This document shows, in pieces, positions 52,801 through 60,672 of a stretch of 64,000 nucleotides of DNA (position 1 is the stretch's first letter; each line of letters starts with the position of its first letter). The position numbers and the translations under genes were made by a program. Below the pieces are notes generated by a model. That model did not search any database and was not told where the DNA came from. It saw nothing but the letters and a program-made list of their open reading frames with translations. Origin of the DNA: an uncultured Clostridia bacterium (GTDB taxonomy: Bacteria; Bacillota; Clostridia; UMGS1810); assembly GCA_934500875.1 (NCBI GenBank), contig CAKSTL010000006.1:1-64000 (forward strand). The letters run 5' to 3'.

Positions 52801-54267
52801 GAGCGGTTAGACGGTCTTGACAAGGTTTCGTATACCCTCGGCGGCGAATTTTTCACCGTTCACGAGGATTGGAACGACAAAAACGCACTGTTCTTTGCCG
52901 CTGCCGGCGGACCTACAAGGCATTACCATTTCCACAACGACGGCGGAGATTTCCTCCTTTGTATGGACGGTGTGAGATGGAGCTATGACCTTGGTCAGGG
53001 CAACTACAACGTAGGCACAAACTACACCCGTTACGGCGGAAGAACCGAGGCGCACAATACGCTTACAATAAATCCCGACGAAAACTATTCGCAGGCAGAA
53101 CATTCGTTTGCCGAAATTACAAGATACGAAGAAGGTGCAGGCGGTGCGTATGCGGTTATGGATATGACAAGCCTTTATGCCCATCACGGTGCGGATAAGG
53201 TTGAGAGAGGATTTTATATCGGCGACAACTATGACACCGTTACAATCCGTGACGAAATGGTATTTAACAAAAACGCAAACGGATACTGGTTTATGACAAC
53301 CGAGGCGGCTGCGTCAAAGCTCGACGACGAAACGGTGATTTTAAGCAAAAACGGAAAAACGCTTGTTTTGCAGTATAAATGCGAGGGCGACAACGCAGTG
53401 TCAAACATCAGCATTATGGATGCGGCGCCGCTGCCGACATCTCCCAAGCTTGAAAACGACGCAACGGCGGTAAATCCGAATCTTAAAAAGGTTGCGATAT
53501 ATTTTGAGGGCAGCGGAGAAATAAACATCACGGTGCGTATGGCGGCACTTCCGGGTGATGTTGATTTAACCCCCATTTCGCAGTGGCAGGCGCCCGAAAT
53601 CACCGAGCTGCCGAACGACGATTTTGGCTACGACGTAATTGTTGACGGTGTTAAAACAGAAAATCCGTCCAAAATTTATATATCCGATGCATCTGATATA
53701 AAAGATTTTGAAATAGCTGCGCACGACAGAACAATGCAGGTTGAAGTGGATAAAACAACCGAGGTTGACAAGCCTATGAGGATTATTATAAGAAAACCCG
53801 ATACCGCACGCTTTGCAATAAGCTCGGTTGAATATTCGGTTGACTATGATTTGGGACTTGAAAAAAATTATAATATTCTTCCGGTTGCGGATTATTTTGT
53901 AAGTGCAACTCCCGAGCCGCAAAATTCCGGACCGAACATTTTTGACAAGAGCTTTGCAACGAGATGGACAGGTTACAACAAGGGCGATTATTTGCAGGCG
54001 GACCTTGGCGAAACAAAAACGCTCGGCGCTGTTGCGCTCGGCTTCTGGAAAGGCGCAGAGCGAAAATACAGTTTTGACGTTCTTGTTTCGGATGACGGCG
54101 ATAATTTCACAAAGGCAGCTTCGTTCACTTCGGACGGCAGCAGTGAAATGTATCAGATATTCAGTCTTGACGGCGCAGGCGGACGTTATGTAAGAATTGT
54201 GGGTCAGGGAAATACGGCAAACGACGTCATAAATATTTTAGAGTGCCGTTTTCTTGCCGGAAAGTAG
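49891..54267 (+). CDS. Large secreted heparinase II/III-like polysaccharide lyase
   Basis: A 1458-residue exported enzyme with a signal peptide. Residues about 25-430 hold two LamG-like modules. Residues about 455-575 resemble a copper-amine-oxidase-like domain (VFVSAEDFKTALGVDITYDE). Residues about 620-920 form an alpha/alpha toroid (MHPRIGITSQMIDSV, MWLKGMGIVYDWCYDAM), and residues about 985-1235 a heparinase II/III C-terminal beta domain (HYHFHNDGGDFLLCMDGVRW, GRTEAHNTLTIN). The last 130 residues are an F5/8 C-type binding module (SFATRWTGYNKGDYLQADLG). The fold suggests a lyase for a uronic-acid-containing glycan; pectic substrate is inferred from neighbours. It is not SLH-anchored. Confidence 0.8.
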   Translation: MNLKQFKNIVCLAAVFSLLLPSVSMVFADGKNSPDFCDGFGKYATFSTELDGYKISDLSSAKIVDNGSKNKALCLSGEKTVSVVKSLSSNLSGKFVYQIEFWRKDSPISASIGVTNGTNKYELLKIRNNVITMSDSKTSKSLGTVLSVAVDNDAGLVSVYSGNECVIDKWNLTSKSSSYDGVYFTKQAESGDIYIDGLALYSGAKKAAKVSENTYSSQKDIDMYLDQYPNNFTFFDSNFINTAGKRYVDTSLSSKGEGNSVTAQKLDYKNVNKGNLIIFHKEADDSTYNEAIMNMGTTMRSNLYPETYYYRHYSIEGDFKVTPGIVGHLLFFRDTSVSPAAESAVMTYSGGNINYSGKGTVATVETDTWNHIEMYIDLDSHIVNVFLNGKLIVSDFSFSETISNISVARLSVYRGSGDLTIKDWRFKGLKEPMKKEVINGAVTPVVSRPSQFPDDSAVKEYLSDKIVFHADGNIIYKDGAKISSVKKMKYDNQNGEVFVSAEDFKTALGVDITYDEETKEYSDGTNVYKNICEPAVKKCATLIPSCALAKAMGYNAAYLEYGKMVMVSRDDNLPENSDDNRSWFDKTFYSEGHAAYYLTEFTPVQEISNFIFYDRPTAKKIEEDFNKATAGGAMHPRIGITSQMIDSVNEMRNSDAEYNAKFENYLATVDANLDKEPPSYTFSDGLRTLNAASYFRNIAIPAAFCYQVTKDAKYARRAIDDLLTVSAFPDYNPGHVIDMGMWLKGMGIVYDWCYDAMTEEERNTAADAIIKKGIEIINKAYYAELSAAVCTFGDLGASYGSASFFPKWKSNFVAYTQGGVTIAALAVAERAPEVCFDTLEKTLRSWEYSNFGFYSGGAWVEGKTYQNVVNGGLADAMSAMVISTGTDYNILEYPGVEENLSVLMSLNSAAASFTYADDNARNAWASIISSYNFFSSYYDAAKYGKWRNYALANKAGEWQDFVYYKPEYKTERLDGLDKVSYTLGGEFFTVHEDWNDKNALFFAAAGGPTRHYHFHNDGGDFLLCMDGVRWSYDLGQGNYNVGTNYTRYGGRTEAHNTLTINPDENYSQAEHSFAEITRYEEGAGGAYAVMDMTSLYAHHGADKVERGFYIGDNYDTVTIRDEMVFNKNANGYWFMTTEAAASKLDDETVILSKNGKTLVLQYKCEGDNAVSNISIMDAAPLPTSPKLENDATAVNPNLKKVAIYFEGSGEINITVRMAALPGDVDLTPISQWQAPEITELPNDDFGYDVIVDGVKTENPSKIYISDASDIKDFEIAAHDRTMQVEVDKTTEVDKPMRIIIRKPDTARFAISSVEYSVDYDLGLEKNYNILPVADYFVSATPEPQNSGPNIFDKSFATRWTGYNKGDYLQADLGETKTLGAVALGFWKGAERKYSFDVLVSDDGDNFTKAASFTSDGSSEMYQIFSLDGAGGRYVRIVGQGNTANDVINILECRFLAGK

Positions 54268-54279
54268 GAGGTGCAAAGG

Positions 54280-57200
54280 ATGAGCTTACGCAAAAAACTG
54301 ATTTTGCTTTTTGTTTTCGCACTGGCGGTTTTAAATTTTTCCGCCGCCTTTGCGAATGACGGTTATTTTAAGGTGCTGTACGGCTCAAATACCGAACGTT
54401 TTGACGAATCGTCAGACCCTAAAATCAAGCTTACAAGCAACGTCGGTCACGCACGTGTGATTGAAAATTTTGACGGCGAACACAAAAACGTAATAAATTT
54501 AGGTGTTGCAAGCGGCGACGCAAACGCAAAAAACGACACTTCGCAGATAAACATTTCAAATACGGGCGACCTGAACAAAAACGTGTGCTTCGAGTTTGAT
54601 ATTATGACAGGCACCGACAGTCTGCCGACAGCAAAAAGGCTTACTTTGATAAAAAGAAACAGTTCGACATCCCAGCCCAAGCTCTTTGAGGCGGACGGTT
54701 CAAAATTTTATTCGGGCGGCAATACATACGCATACACACCCGGAAACTGGTACACCGTAATCGTAAACGCCGATATGGAAAACGGTCTTTACGGTGTGAG
54801 TGTAAAGGATAACGAAGGAAATGTGACGGTCATTTCGGAAAACGTTTCGCAAACTCTTTCCGTTTCGAGCTGGAGATTTTACGGCACTGTAAACAAAACC
54901 GATTATCACGAGTTTTATCTTGATAATTTTAAGTTTTACAAATACGAAAAGAAGCCCGATGGCTACACTGACCCCAAAGCGGTTATAGAAGCAGAAAGTT
55001 TTGAAAAATACTTGGGCGAGAGCATTGATTTTACGCTTAACGCTGAGGGAACGCAGATTGAGAGTGCGTCCGTTTACGTAAACGGCGAGCATTATGCCGA
55101 TTACACAAGTTTTCCGGCAAGCGTTTCCATAAATTGCGAAACGTTTGGCGAATACACCGTTACGGCAGAGGTTAAAAATGTGTACGGCATAACGGGCAGT
55201 GACGAAAAAACGTTTACCGTAAAAGAAAACAATCCGCCGTCAGTGGTATTTGACGGCATATCGGGCAGCGTGACATTTGAGGAAAACGGCGAAATGAAGC
55301 TTTCGGTTACAGCCTTGGATGACGCAGGCATTGCAAAGCTTGAGCTTTATGTTGACGGAAAGCTTGTGAGCGAAACGGACAAAAGCACAATGTCATTCGA
55401 TTTTGCAAGCCTTAATCCCGAATACGGAAAATACAGCGTAAAATGTATTGCATACGATATTTACAATCTTTCGTCCGAGGCTGAAATTTCGGTTATAATT
55501 CAGCCGGACGGGTATATTGAGCCGACTGTTGAAATAAGCGCAGAGTCTTTGGAGGCGGTGTGCGGCGCTGAGGCGGTATTCACATTCAGAGCGCAGACAA
55601 ATCACTTTGAATGTGTAGATATTTTTGTTGACGGTCAGCTTTACAAAACCTTTGACCAAAAGGAACTCACCTTCGGCATAAAAAGGCTTAGCGAGGGAAA
55701 ATGCGCAGTCAAAGCGGTTGTGAAGGATACTCTCGGCAAAGAGGGCAGTGCGTCGGCATACGTTGTGTTTAAGCTTCCCGAAGGGTACATTGCGCCGAGT
55801 GTTGACGTTACTTGCGAAAAAGATTCTGTAAAGCTCGGCGAAACGCTTAAGGCAGCTATCTTGTGCGCAGGCACGCATTATGAGAGCACTGATGTGTATA
55901 TAAACGGCAGTTTGTATAAAACGTTTGAACAGGAAAATTTCAGCGTGTTATACACTCCCCAAAAAAGCGGAAGCGTCAGCATTAAAGCGGTAATAACCGA
56001 TATTTTCGGCAAAACCGCACAGAGCGAGCTTAAATTTACGGTTGCCGAAAACGATAAACCGAAGGTTTTGTTTGACAAAATATCGGACGGCGGTTACATA
56101 GGTTTTTCGTATTACGAAAACAAAAATATGAGCGTTTCTGCGTCGGACAGCGACAAAATTGAAAAAATTGAAATTTATGCAGACGGTGTGCTGAAAAAGA
56201 CTTTTGCCTCCGATGCCGCAGAATTTGATTTTGAAAGTTTGGAAACGGGGCTTGGAAAATGCAGCTTAAAAGCGGTTGCATACGATATTTACGGTCTTTC
56301 GGGCGAAACAAGCGTGACGGTTGAGGTCACCAATTTGTCAAAGGAGCTGAAAATACAAAACAGCGACTTTGAAAGCGGCGTAAGCTTTACGGTAAACCGT
56401 GGGCACGCATATGCCGGAGAATATGACGAGAGTCACGGAAAAAGCATAATTATCGGAATGGCAGAGGGCGACGGCGACCCGAAGGCAGACTATTCGAGCG
56501 TAAATATTTCGTCGGGCGGATATAACCACACCGAATTTACATTTGATATATGCGTTGATAAAAAGCCTTCCGGCACGGGGCTTACTCTTGCGGTCAGAAC
56601 GGTGGACAGCGGAAATGTTAAAATCCCGATAATCTTTTACGTAAACGGCGCAAATTTTGTGTCGGGCGGAAAAAGCTTTTCATACGAAATCGGAAAATGG
56701 TACACGGTTGCCGTTGATGTAAACTTTGCGGCAAAGGTTTTCGGCACAACGGTATACGACGGCGCAAACGAAATTCCGCTTGCAAAAAACAGCGTCCTTG
56801 ACGCAGGCACGTTTTCAAGCTGGCGTTTTTATACCGGTACAAACAAAGCGGATTACTGCGAATTTGCGCTTGACAACTTTAAATTTTACGAGATTGTGTC
56901 GGCGCCGTGCGTAAAAAGCGTGGGATACGACGATAAAACGCAGGCGGATATAATTCCCGTTACGGCAAAAACGATAAACGTTATGCTTGACGGCAGCCTT
57001 GTTGCAGACGATATAAATTCCGAAAACGTCAGCCTTTTTGCGGGCGGCGAAAAGACAGAGCTTGAAAAGGTTCGCTACGATACGTCGGAGAACAAAATTA
57101 TGCTTGTTTTAAATGAAAGTCTTGCTGCGGACGAAAATTATACTGTTGTTATCGGCAAAAACGTAAGAATTTCGCTTGTGCGTGTTCTCGGGGCAGATAT

Positions 57201-57540
57201 AAGGGCAAGCTTTAAAACGGGCAGCTCGGATGTAAAGTTTTCAAACACCGATTTAAAAATCAAAAAAGACAACACCGGTGTTTTGACGTTTGACGCAGAA
57301 AATCTTTTGAAAAACGGTGAAGAATATGCAAAAGTTCCGGTTTGCGTTATTGTGACGCTGTGGGATAAGGACAAAAGATTTGAAAAAACCTTTGCAAAGG
57401 ATTTTGTCCTTTCCGATGCGAAAGAAACATTCAGCCTTGACATTGACGCAGACGTTCGCAAGACGGCGGAAATTTACTTTGCGGACAGTTTTGAAAATTT
57501 AAATATTTACGATAAAACCGTGATAAATTATTCCGATTGA
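54280..57540 (+). CDS. Large secreted protein with Ig-like repeats between two LamG-like modules
   Basis: About 1086 residues with a signal peptide (MSLRKKLILLFVFALAVLNF). Residues about 30-225 and about 695-880 are paralogous LamG-like modules; both contain a GNWYTV/GKWYTV strand, an SSWRFY strand, a DYHEF/DYCEF segment and a final LDNFKFY strand. Between them lie about five Ig-like repeats of 90 residues (AVIEAESFEKYLGESIDFTL, PTVEISAESLEAVCGAEAVF, PSVDVTCEKDSVKLGETLKA). A C-terminal Ig-like region follows. No catalytic motif was seen; a glycan-binding or adhesive role is likely. The ATG is fixed by AGGAGG. It lies 12 nt after the lyase gene. Confidence 0.78.
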   Translation: MSLRKKLILLFVFALAVLNFSAAFANDGYFKVLYGSNTERFDESSDPKIKLTSNVGHARVIENFDGEHKNVINLGVASGDANAKNDTSQINISNTGDLNKNVCFEFDIMTGTDSLPTAKRLTLIKRNSSTSQPKLFEADGSKFYSGGNTYAYTPGNWYTVIVNADMENGLYGVSVKDNEGNVTVISENVSQTLSVSSWRFYGTVNKTDYHEFYLDNFKFYKYEKKPDGYTDPKAVIEAESFEKYLGESIDFTLNAEGTQIESASVYVNGEHYADYTSFPASVSINCETFGEYTVTAEVKNVYGITGSDEKTFTVKENNPPSVVFDGISGSVTFEENGEMKLSVTALDDAGIAKLELYVDGKLVSETDKSTMSFDFASLNPEYGKYSVKCIAYDIYNLSSEAEISVIIQPDGYIEPTVEISAESLEAVCGAEAVFTFRAQTNHFECVDIFVDGQLYKTFDQKELTFGIKRLSEGKCAVKAVVKDTLGKEGSASAYVVFKLPEGYIAPSVDVTCEKDSVKLGETLKAAILCAGTHYESTDVYINGSLYKTFEQENFSVLYTPQKSGSVSIKAVITDIFGKTAQSELKFTVAENDKPKVLFDKISDGGYIGFSYYENKNMSVSASDSDKIEKIEIYADGVLKKTFASDAAEFDFESLETGLGKCSLKAVAYDIYGLSGETSVTVEVTNLSKELKIQNSDFESGVSFTVNRGHAYAGEYDESHGKSIIIGMAEGDGDPKADYSSVNISSGGYNHTEFTFDICVDKKPSGTGLTLAVRTVDSGNVKIPIIFYVNGANFVSGGKSFSYEIGKWYTVAVDVNFAAKVFGTTVYDGANEIPLAKNSVLDAGTFSSWRFYTGTNKADYCEFALDNFKFYEIVSAPCVKSVGYDDKTQADIIPVTAKTINVMLDGSLVADDINSENVSLFAGGEKTELEKVRYDTSENKIMLVLNESLAADENYTVVIGKNVRISLVRVLGADIRASFKTGSSDVKFSNTDLKIKKDNTGVLTFDAENLLKNGEEYAKVPVCVIVTLWDKDKRFEKTFAKDFVLSDAKETFSLDIDADVRKTAEIYFADSFENLNIYDKTVINYSD

Positions 57541-57603
57541 CGTTTTAATTATTTATATTAACACCTTTGTTTTATTTATATTGATATGAAGGGAAATGAA
57601 GTT

Positions 57604-60432
57604 ATGAAAATGAAAAGAACTATGTCGGTTGTGATGGTATTGCTGATGATAATTTTTTCATCAATGAACGCAGTTGTCTTTGCCGATAGCGAAAATCCGG
57701 CGGCGGGCACAGAGTATTTTGAAAGCTTTGAAGGATATGCCGAAGGCGCAGACGGCGGCTGGACATCCAAAAACAACGGAACGTCAAAGGTTGTAAGCCT
57801 GGACGGCAACAGATGTTTGCTTATCGAGCCGCAATCGTCGGCAAGCGGTGCGTATATCGACTTTGCCGATTCCGACAAGCTTGGCAATGCGGCAAAGGAC
57901 AGCAACTTTACGGTTGATTTTGATTTTAAGTTTAACGAAAAGAATATTACCACAAGCGTTGGCAGTGCAAACAAAACGCCCGAAAATCACTTTTCGCTGA
58001 GCGGCAACGGCAGCCTTAAAGAGGCATATGCTTTTTTGCAGGCGCCCGCCTCCGTTGATGCGTCAAAGGCATATAACAGCAATGTTGCCTGGACGGGAAC
58101 GATTTCTTTGCCCGATGCGTATAAAGCTGCAGTTAGTCCTTCAACAACAACGGGAAATACACTCTATATGCACCGCTGGAATCACGCAAGAATGGTGTGC
58201 AGAACTGTTGAATATGCCGACGGCGAAGAAACAAAAACCGCCGATTATGCGCAGATTTACATAAACGGAAAACTTCTTGCAACCCTTCCTCAGAGATACT
58301 CGGCAACAACCTTAACCCAGCTTGCGGTCAGCATTGACCCGAAAACGGTTGAGGGTACGGGTATCTATATAGACAACGTTAAGGCGGCGGTCGGCGAGAA
58401 GGGAACAAGAGAGGATGCATCCTGCGATTACGAAAAATATGTTTTCGGACCCATAGGATTTGACAGCAGCACAACACCCGATACATCATCTGCAAATCAG
58501 TATATCGGAAATGCGCAAATCGATTCGGAGAGAATAACTGTAAAAAAAGGCTTGACTGCCGTAATTTCGGACGGAATTAACGGTAAAAAGGCAGCCGACA
58601 AATATGTTGCAAAACCGGCAAGCGGCGATTATCTGACAAGTGCGTCAATCAGCACGCTCAATGACGGCGAATCGTTTGAGCTTTCCTTCGATTACCTTCC
58701 GACAACCTCTGAAATGTATTTTCAGCAGAGGGTGCAGATTGGCACTAATGCAGCGTCGTTTCCGAGATTGATGTCGCTCAGTGACAAGTGTGTAAAGCTA
58801 AACTTCAGCAGTGATTACAAAACGTATGATACGTATTATTACAATATTTCATCTTCGGGGCTTAACACCAACGAGTGGTACAGAATTACCTATGTGCTGA
58901 CGGGCGGAAACGGCACGGGAACATACAACACCGCTTCTGTATATGTAAACGGCATACCCGTTGCGCAGAATGTTGAACTTACAAGGTATGCGGCTGCGAT
59001 TGCGGGAAACACCGGCGAATATATGCAGTGGCAAAAGTCGGGAAGAACAGACATTTACGGTATAGGAAATTTTGACAATATCCAGATTAAAGAATACCGC
59101 AGCGGCGCAGTATTTTCTGCACCTGTCATTGCAGATGCGGTTTCGCAGGGGTACGGCGCACAGTACGTTCCGGACGATATGACGGTTGCGGACGCAAAAA
59201 CATATTTTGCGCTCGGAAAAAATTTAAGATATGAAATTATCGGCGAAAACGGAAATTTGGCTTCCGATACCGAAAGTGCGGAGGGCAAGTATATTCTTGC
59301 GGTATCAAACGACGGAAGATATGCTTATGCAAAGCTTATTGCAAACGAGGCGCCTGTTGTAAACAATACCGATTCGTCATCCATTTCGGGAACAAACCTT
59401 GCAGTAACCGCAAAACCGGGGTTTGACTACGGCAAAGGCGCAGACAACGAGGCTGTTTCTTTAAAATCGGAAAACGGCACCGACGTGGGAAAATACAGCA
59501 AGAGCGCAGGTGCGTCAAAGGCACAGACGGCAGAATTTTATATGTTTGCCGAGGATAATTCGTTCAACTTAAAAATAGCAGGCAGACCCACCTATGACGG
59601 AAGCACATTCAACGGCGGCTGGGTGCTTTTGGAGCTGTCGGGCGGCAATGTTAAAATTGCGGACAATGCCGGAACGGACAGACTTGCTTCGCCGATTCAT
59701 AAAAATGCCGCAAAGTACAAAATCGGCGAATGGACAAAAATCGGGCTTACGGTTTATCCCGGTTCGGACAAATACACCGTAAGAGTAAACGATGAGGAAT
59801 TTGAAGGCAGTTTTGCAAAAAGAATTAAGGCAAACGGATATTTTGAGGTTCAAATCGGCACAAGTGCAAATGTTATTATAGACGATTACAAAGTTTTAAA
59901 CGGCAGAATGTCGTATAACAAAGGCGAAAAGGCGGTTTTGGATACGTCTGCGCTCGGTTGCGGAGTACTTCTTGACGAAAATAAGATTTCGGCAGGAAAA
60001 GTTATACCCGATTGCTTTGGCGCAAATATTCCGACTGCCGAAAAAGTGTTTGTCAATGCCGAAGGCACAAGAATTTCTTCACCGGCAGACGGCGCAAAGG
60101 TTATATTTGTAAACGACGGTCTTTTCACAAGCTACGATATAATTTCACGTAAAAATGCGCTCACTCAGGTTGATACCGACACCGAAGGCAAGCTTAAATT
60201 TGTTGTTGACAAGACAACCGACAAAAACCTTCATGCAATAAATGCGGTTTTCTGCGGCAGCGAGCTTGTAAGAATTCAGGATATGCTCCCGATAAACTTC
60301 GGAAGCGAAAATTCGGTTTATATCTACACCGACAAGCCTGAGGACGCACAAAATAATTTTAAGCTTCTTCTTTGGGAGATTTCAAGTGCAACGCCGTTTG
60401 CAAAACCGATAGAATGCTATGTAAACAAGTAA
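57604..60432 (+). CDS. Large secreted LamG-type protein, paralogous to the CE12-like protein without its enzyme
   Basis: About 942 residues with a signal peptide (TMSVVMVLLMIIFSSMNAVV). Two or three LamG-like modules (SFEGYAEGADGGWTSKN, PTTSEMYFQQRVQIGTN, FAKRIKANGYFEVQIGTS) are joined by an Ig-like linker and end in a module (VFVNAEGTRISSPADGAKVI, then TSYDIISRKNALTQVDTDT) that parallels the module before the SGNH domain in the protein at 36775. The SGNH enzyme itself is absent. It is probably a secreted binding protein. The ATG at 57604 was preferred over an ATG 18 bases upstream because an AAGGGA lies between them; evidence is modest. Confidence 0.75.
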   Translation: MKMKRTMSVVMVLLMIIFSSMNAVVFADSENPAAGTEYFESFEGYAEGADGGWTSKNNGTSKVVSLDGNRCLLIEPQSSASGAYIDFADSDKLGNAAKDSNFTVDFDFKFNEKNITTSVGSANKTPENHFSLSGNGSLKEAYAFLQAPASVDASKAYNSNVAWTGTISLPDAYKAAVSPSTTTGNTLYMHRWNHARMVCRTVEYADGEETKTADYAQIYINGKLLATLPQRYSATTLTQLAVSIDPKTVEGTGIYIDNVKAAVGEKGTREDASCDYEKYVFGPIGFDSSTTPDTSSANQYIGNAQIDSERITVKKGLTAVISDGINGKKAADKYVAKPASGDYLTSASISTLNDGESFELSFDYLPTTSEMYFQQRVQIGTNAASFPRLMSLSDKCVKLNFSSDYKTYDTYYYNISSSGLNTNEWYRITYVLTGGNGTGTYNTASVYVNGIPVAQNVELTRYAAAIAGNTGEYMQWQKSGRTDIYGIGNFDNIQIKEYRSGAVFSAPVIADAVSQGYGAQYVPDDMTVADAKTYFALGKNLRYEIIGENGNLASDTESAEGKYILAVSNDGRYAYAKLIANEAPVVNNTDSSSISGTNLAVTAKPGFDYGKGADNEAVSLKSENGTDVGKYSKSAGASKAQTAEFYMFAEDNSFNLKIAGRPTYDGSTFNGGWVLLELSGGNVKIADNAGTDRLASPIHKNAAKYKIGEWTKIGLTVYPGSDKYTVRVNDEEFEGSFAKRIKANGYFEVQIGTSANVIIDDYKVLNGRMSYNKGEKAVLDTSALGCGVLLDENKISAGKVIPDCFGANIPTAEKVFVNAEGTRISSPADGAKVIFVNDGLFTSYDIISRKNALTQVDTDTEGKLKFVVDKTTDKNLHAINAVFCGSELVRIQDMLPINFGSENSVYIYTDKPEDAQNNFKLLLWEISSATPFAKPIECYVNK

Positions 60433-60442
60433 AAACCAAAAA

Positions 60443-60480
60443 GGGCAGCCGGTAACGGCGGTATCGGCTGTCCGCTTTTA
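60443..60480 (+). terminator. Intrinsic terminator after the LamG-type gene
   Basis: GGGCAGCCG pairs with CGGCTGTCC around a 13-base loop, followed by GCTTTTA. It ends the surface-protein unit and precedes the leader of the next gene. Confidence 0.75.
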
Positions 60481-60498
60481 TATTCGGAGAGGATAAAT

Positions 60499-60672
60499 AA
60501 TGTGAAATTTTTTCACGTCAGCCTCCTGAAGGATTGAAAAGCCCGTGCGGCAAATTTTTGCACTTTAAAAAAACGCACACGGGTGTAACAATCTCTTATC
60601 ATTTCCTACCATGCCGATAAGAGATTTTCACTACTATTTGCGCTGACGCATGGCGGCAGAATGGAGATTACT
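60499..60672 (+). repeat. Structured leader repeat, copy E, the fullest single copy
   Basis: In order: GTGAAA/TTTCAC hairpin (60502-60516), CCTCC-TGA-AGGA hairpin (60523-60533), GC stem GCCCGTGCG with CGCACACGGG (60541-60583), AATCTCTTATC with GATAAGAGATT (60590-60626), GCTGACGCATGGCGGC (60642-60657), then GAATGGAGATT and the ATG of the GH-A enzyme at 60673. All parts found in copy A are present in the same order and spacing. It lies on the plus strand, opposite to the other copies, always in the orientation of the gene after it. Confidence 0.7.
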
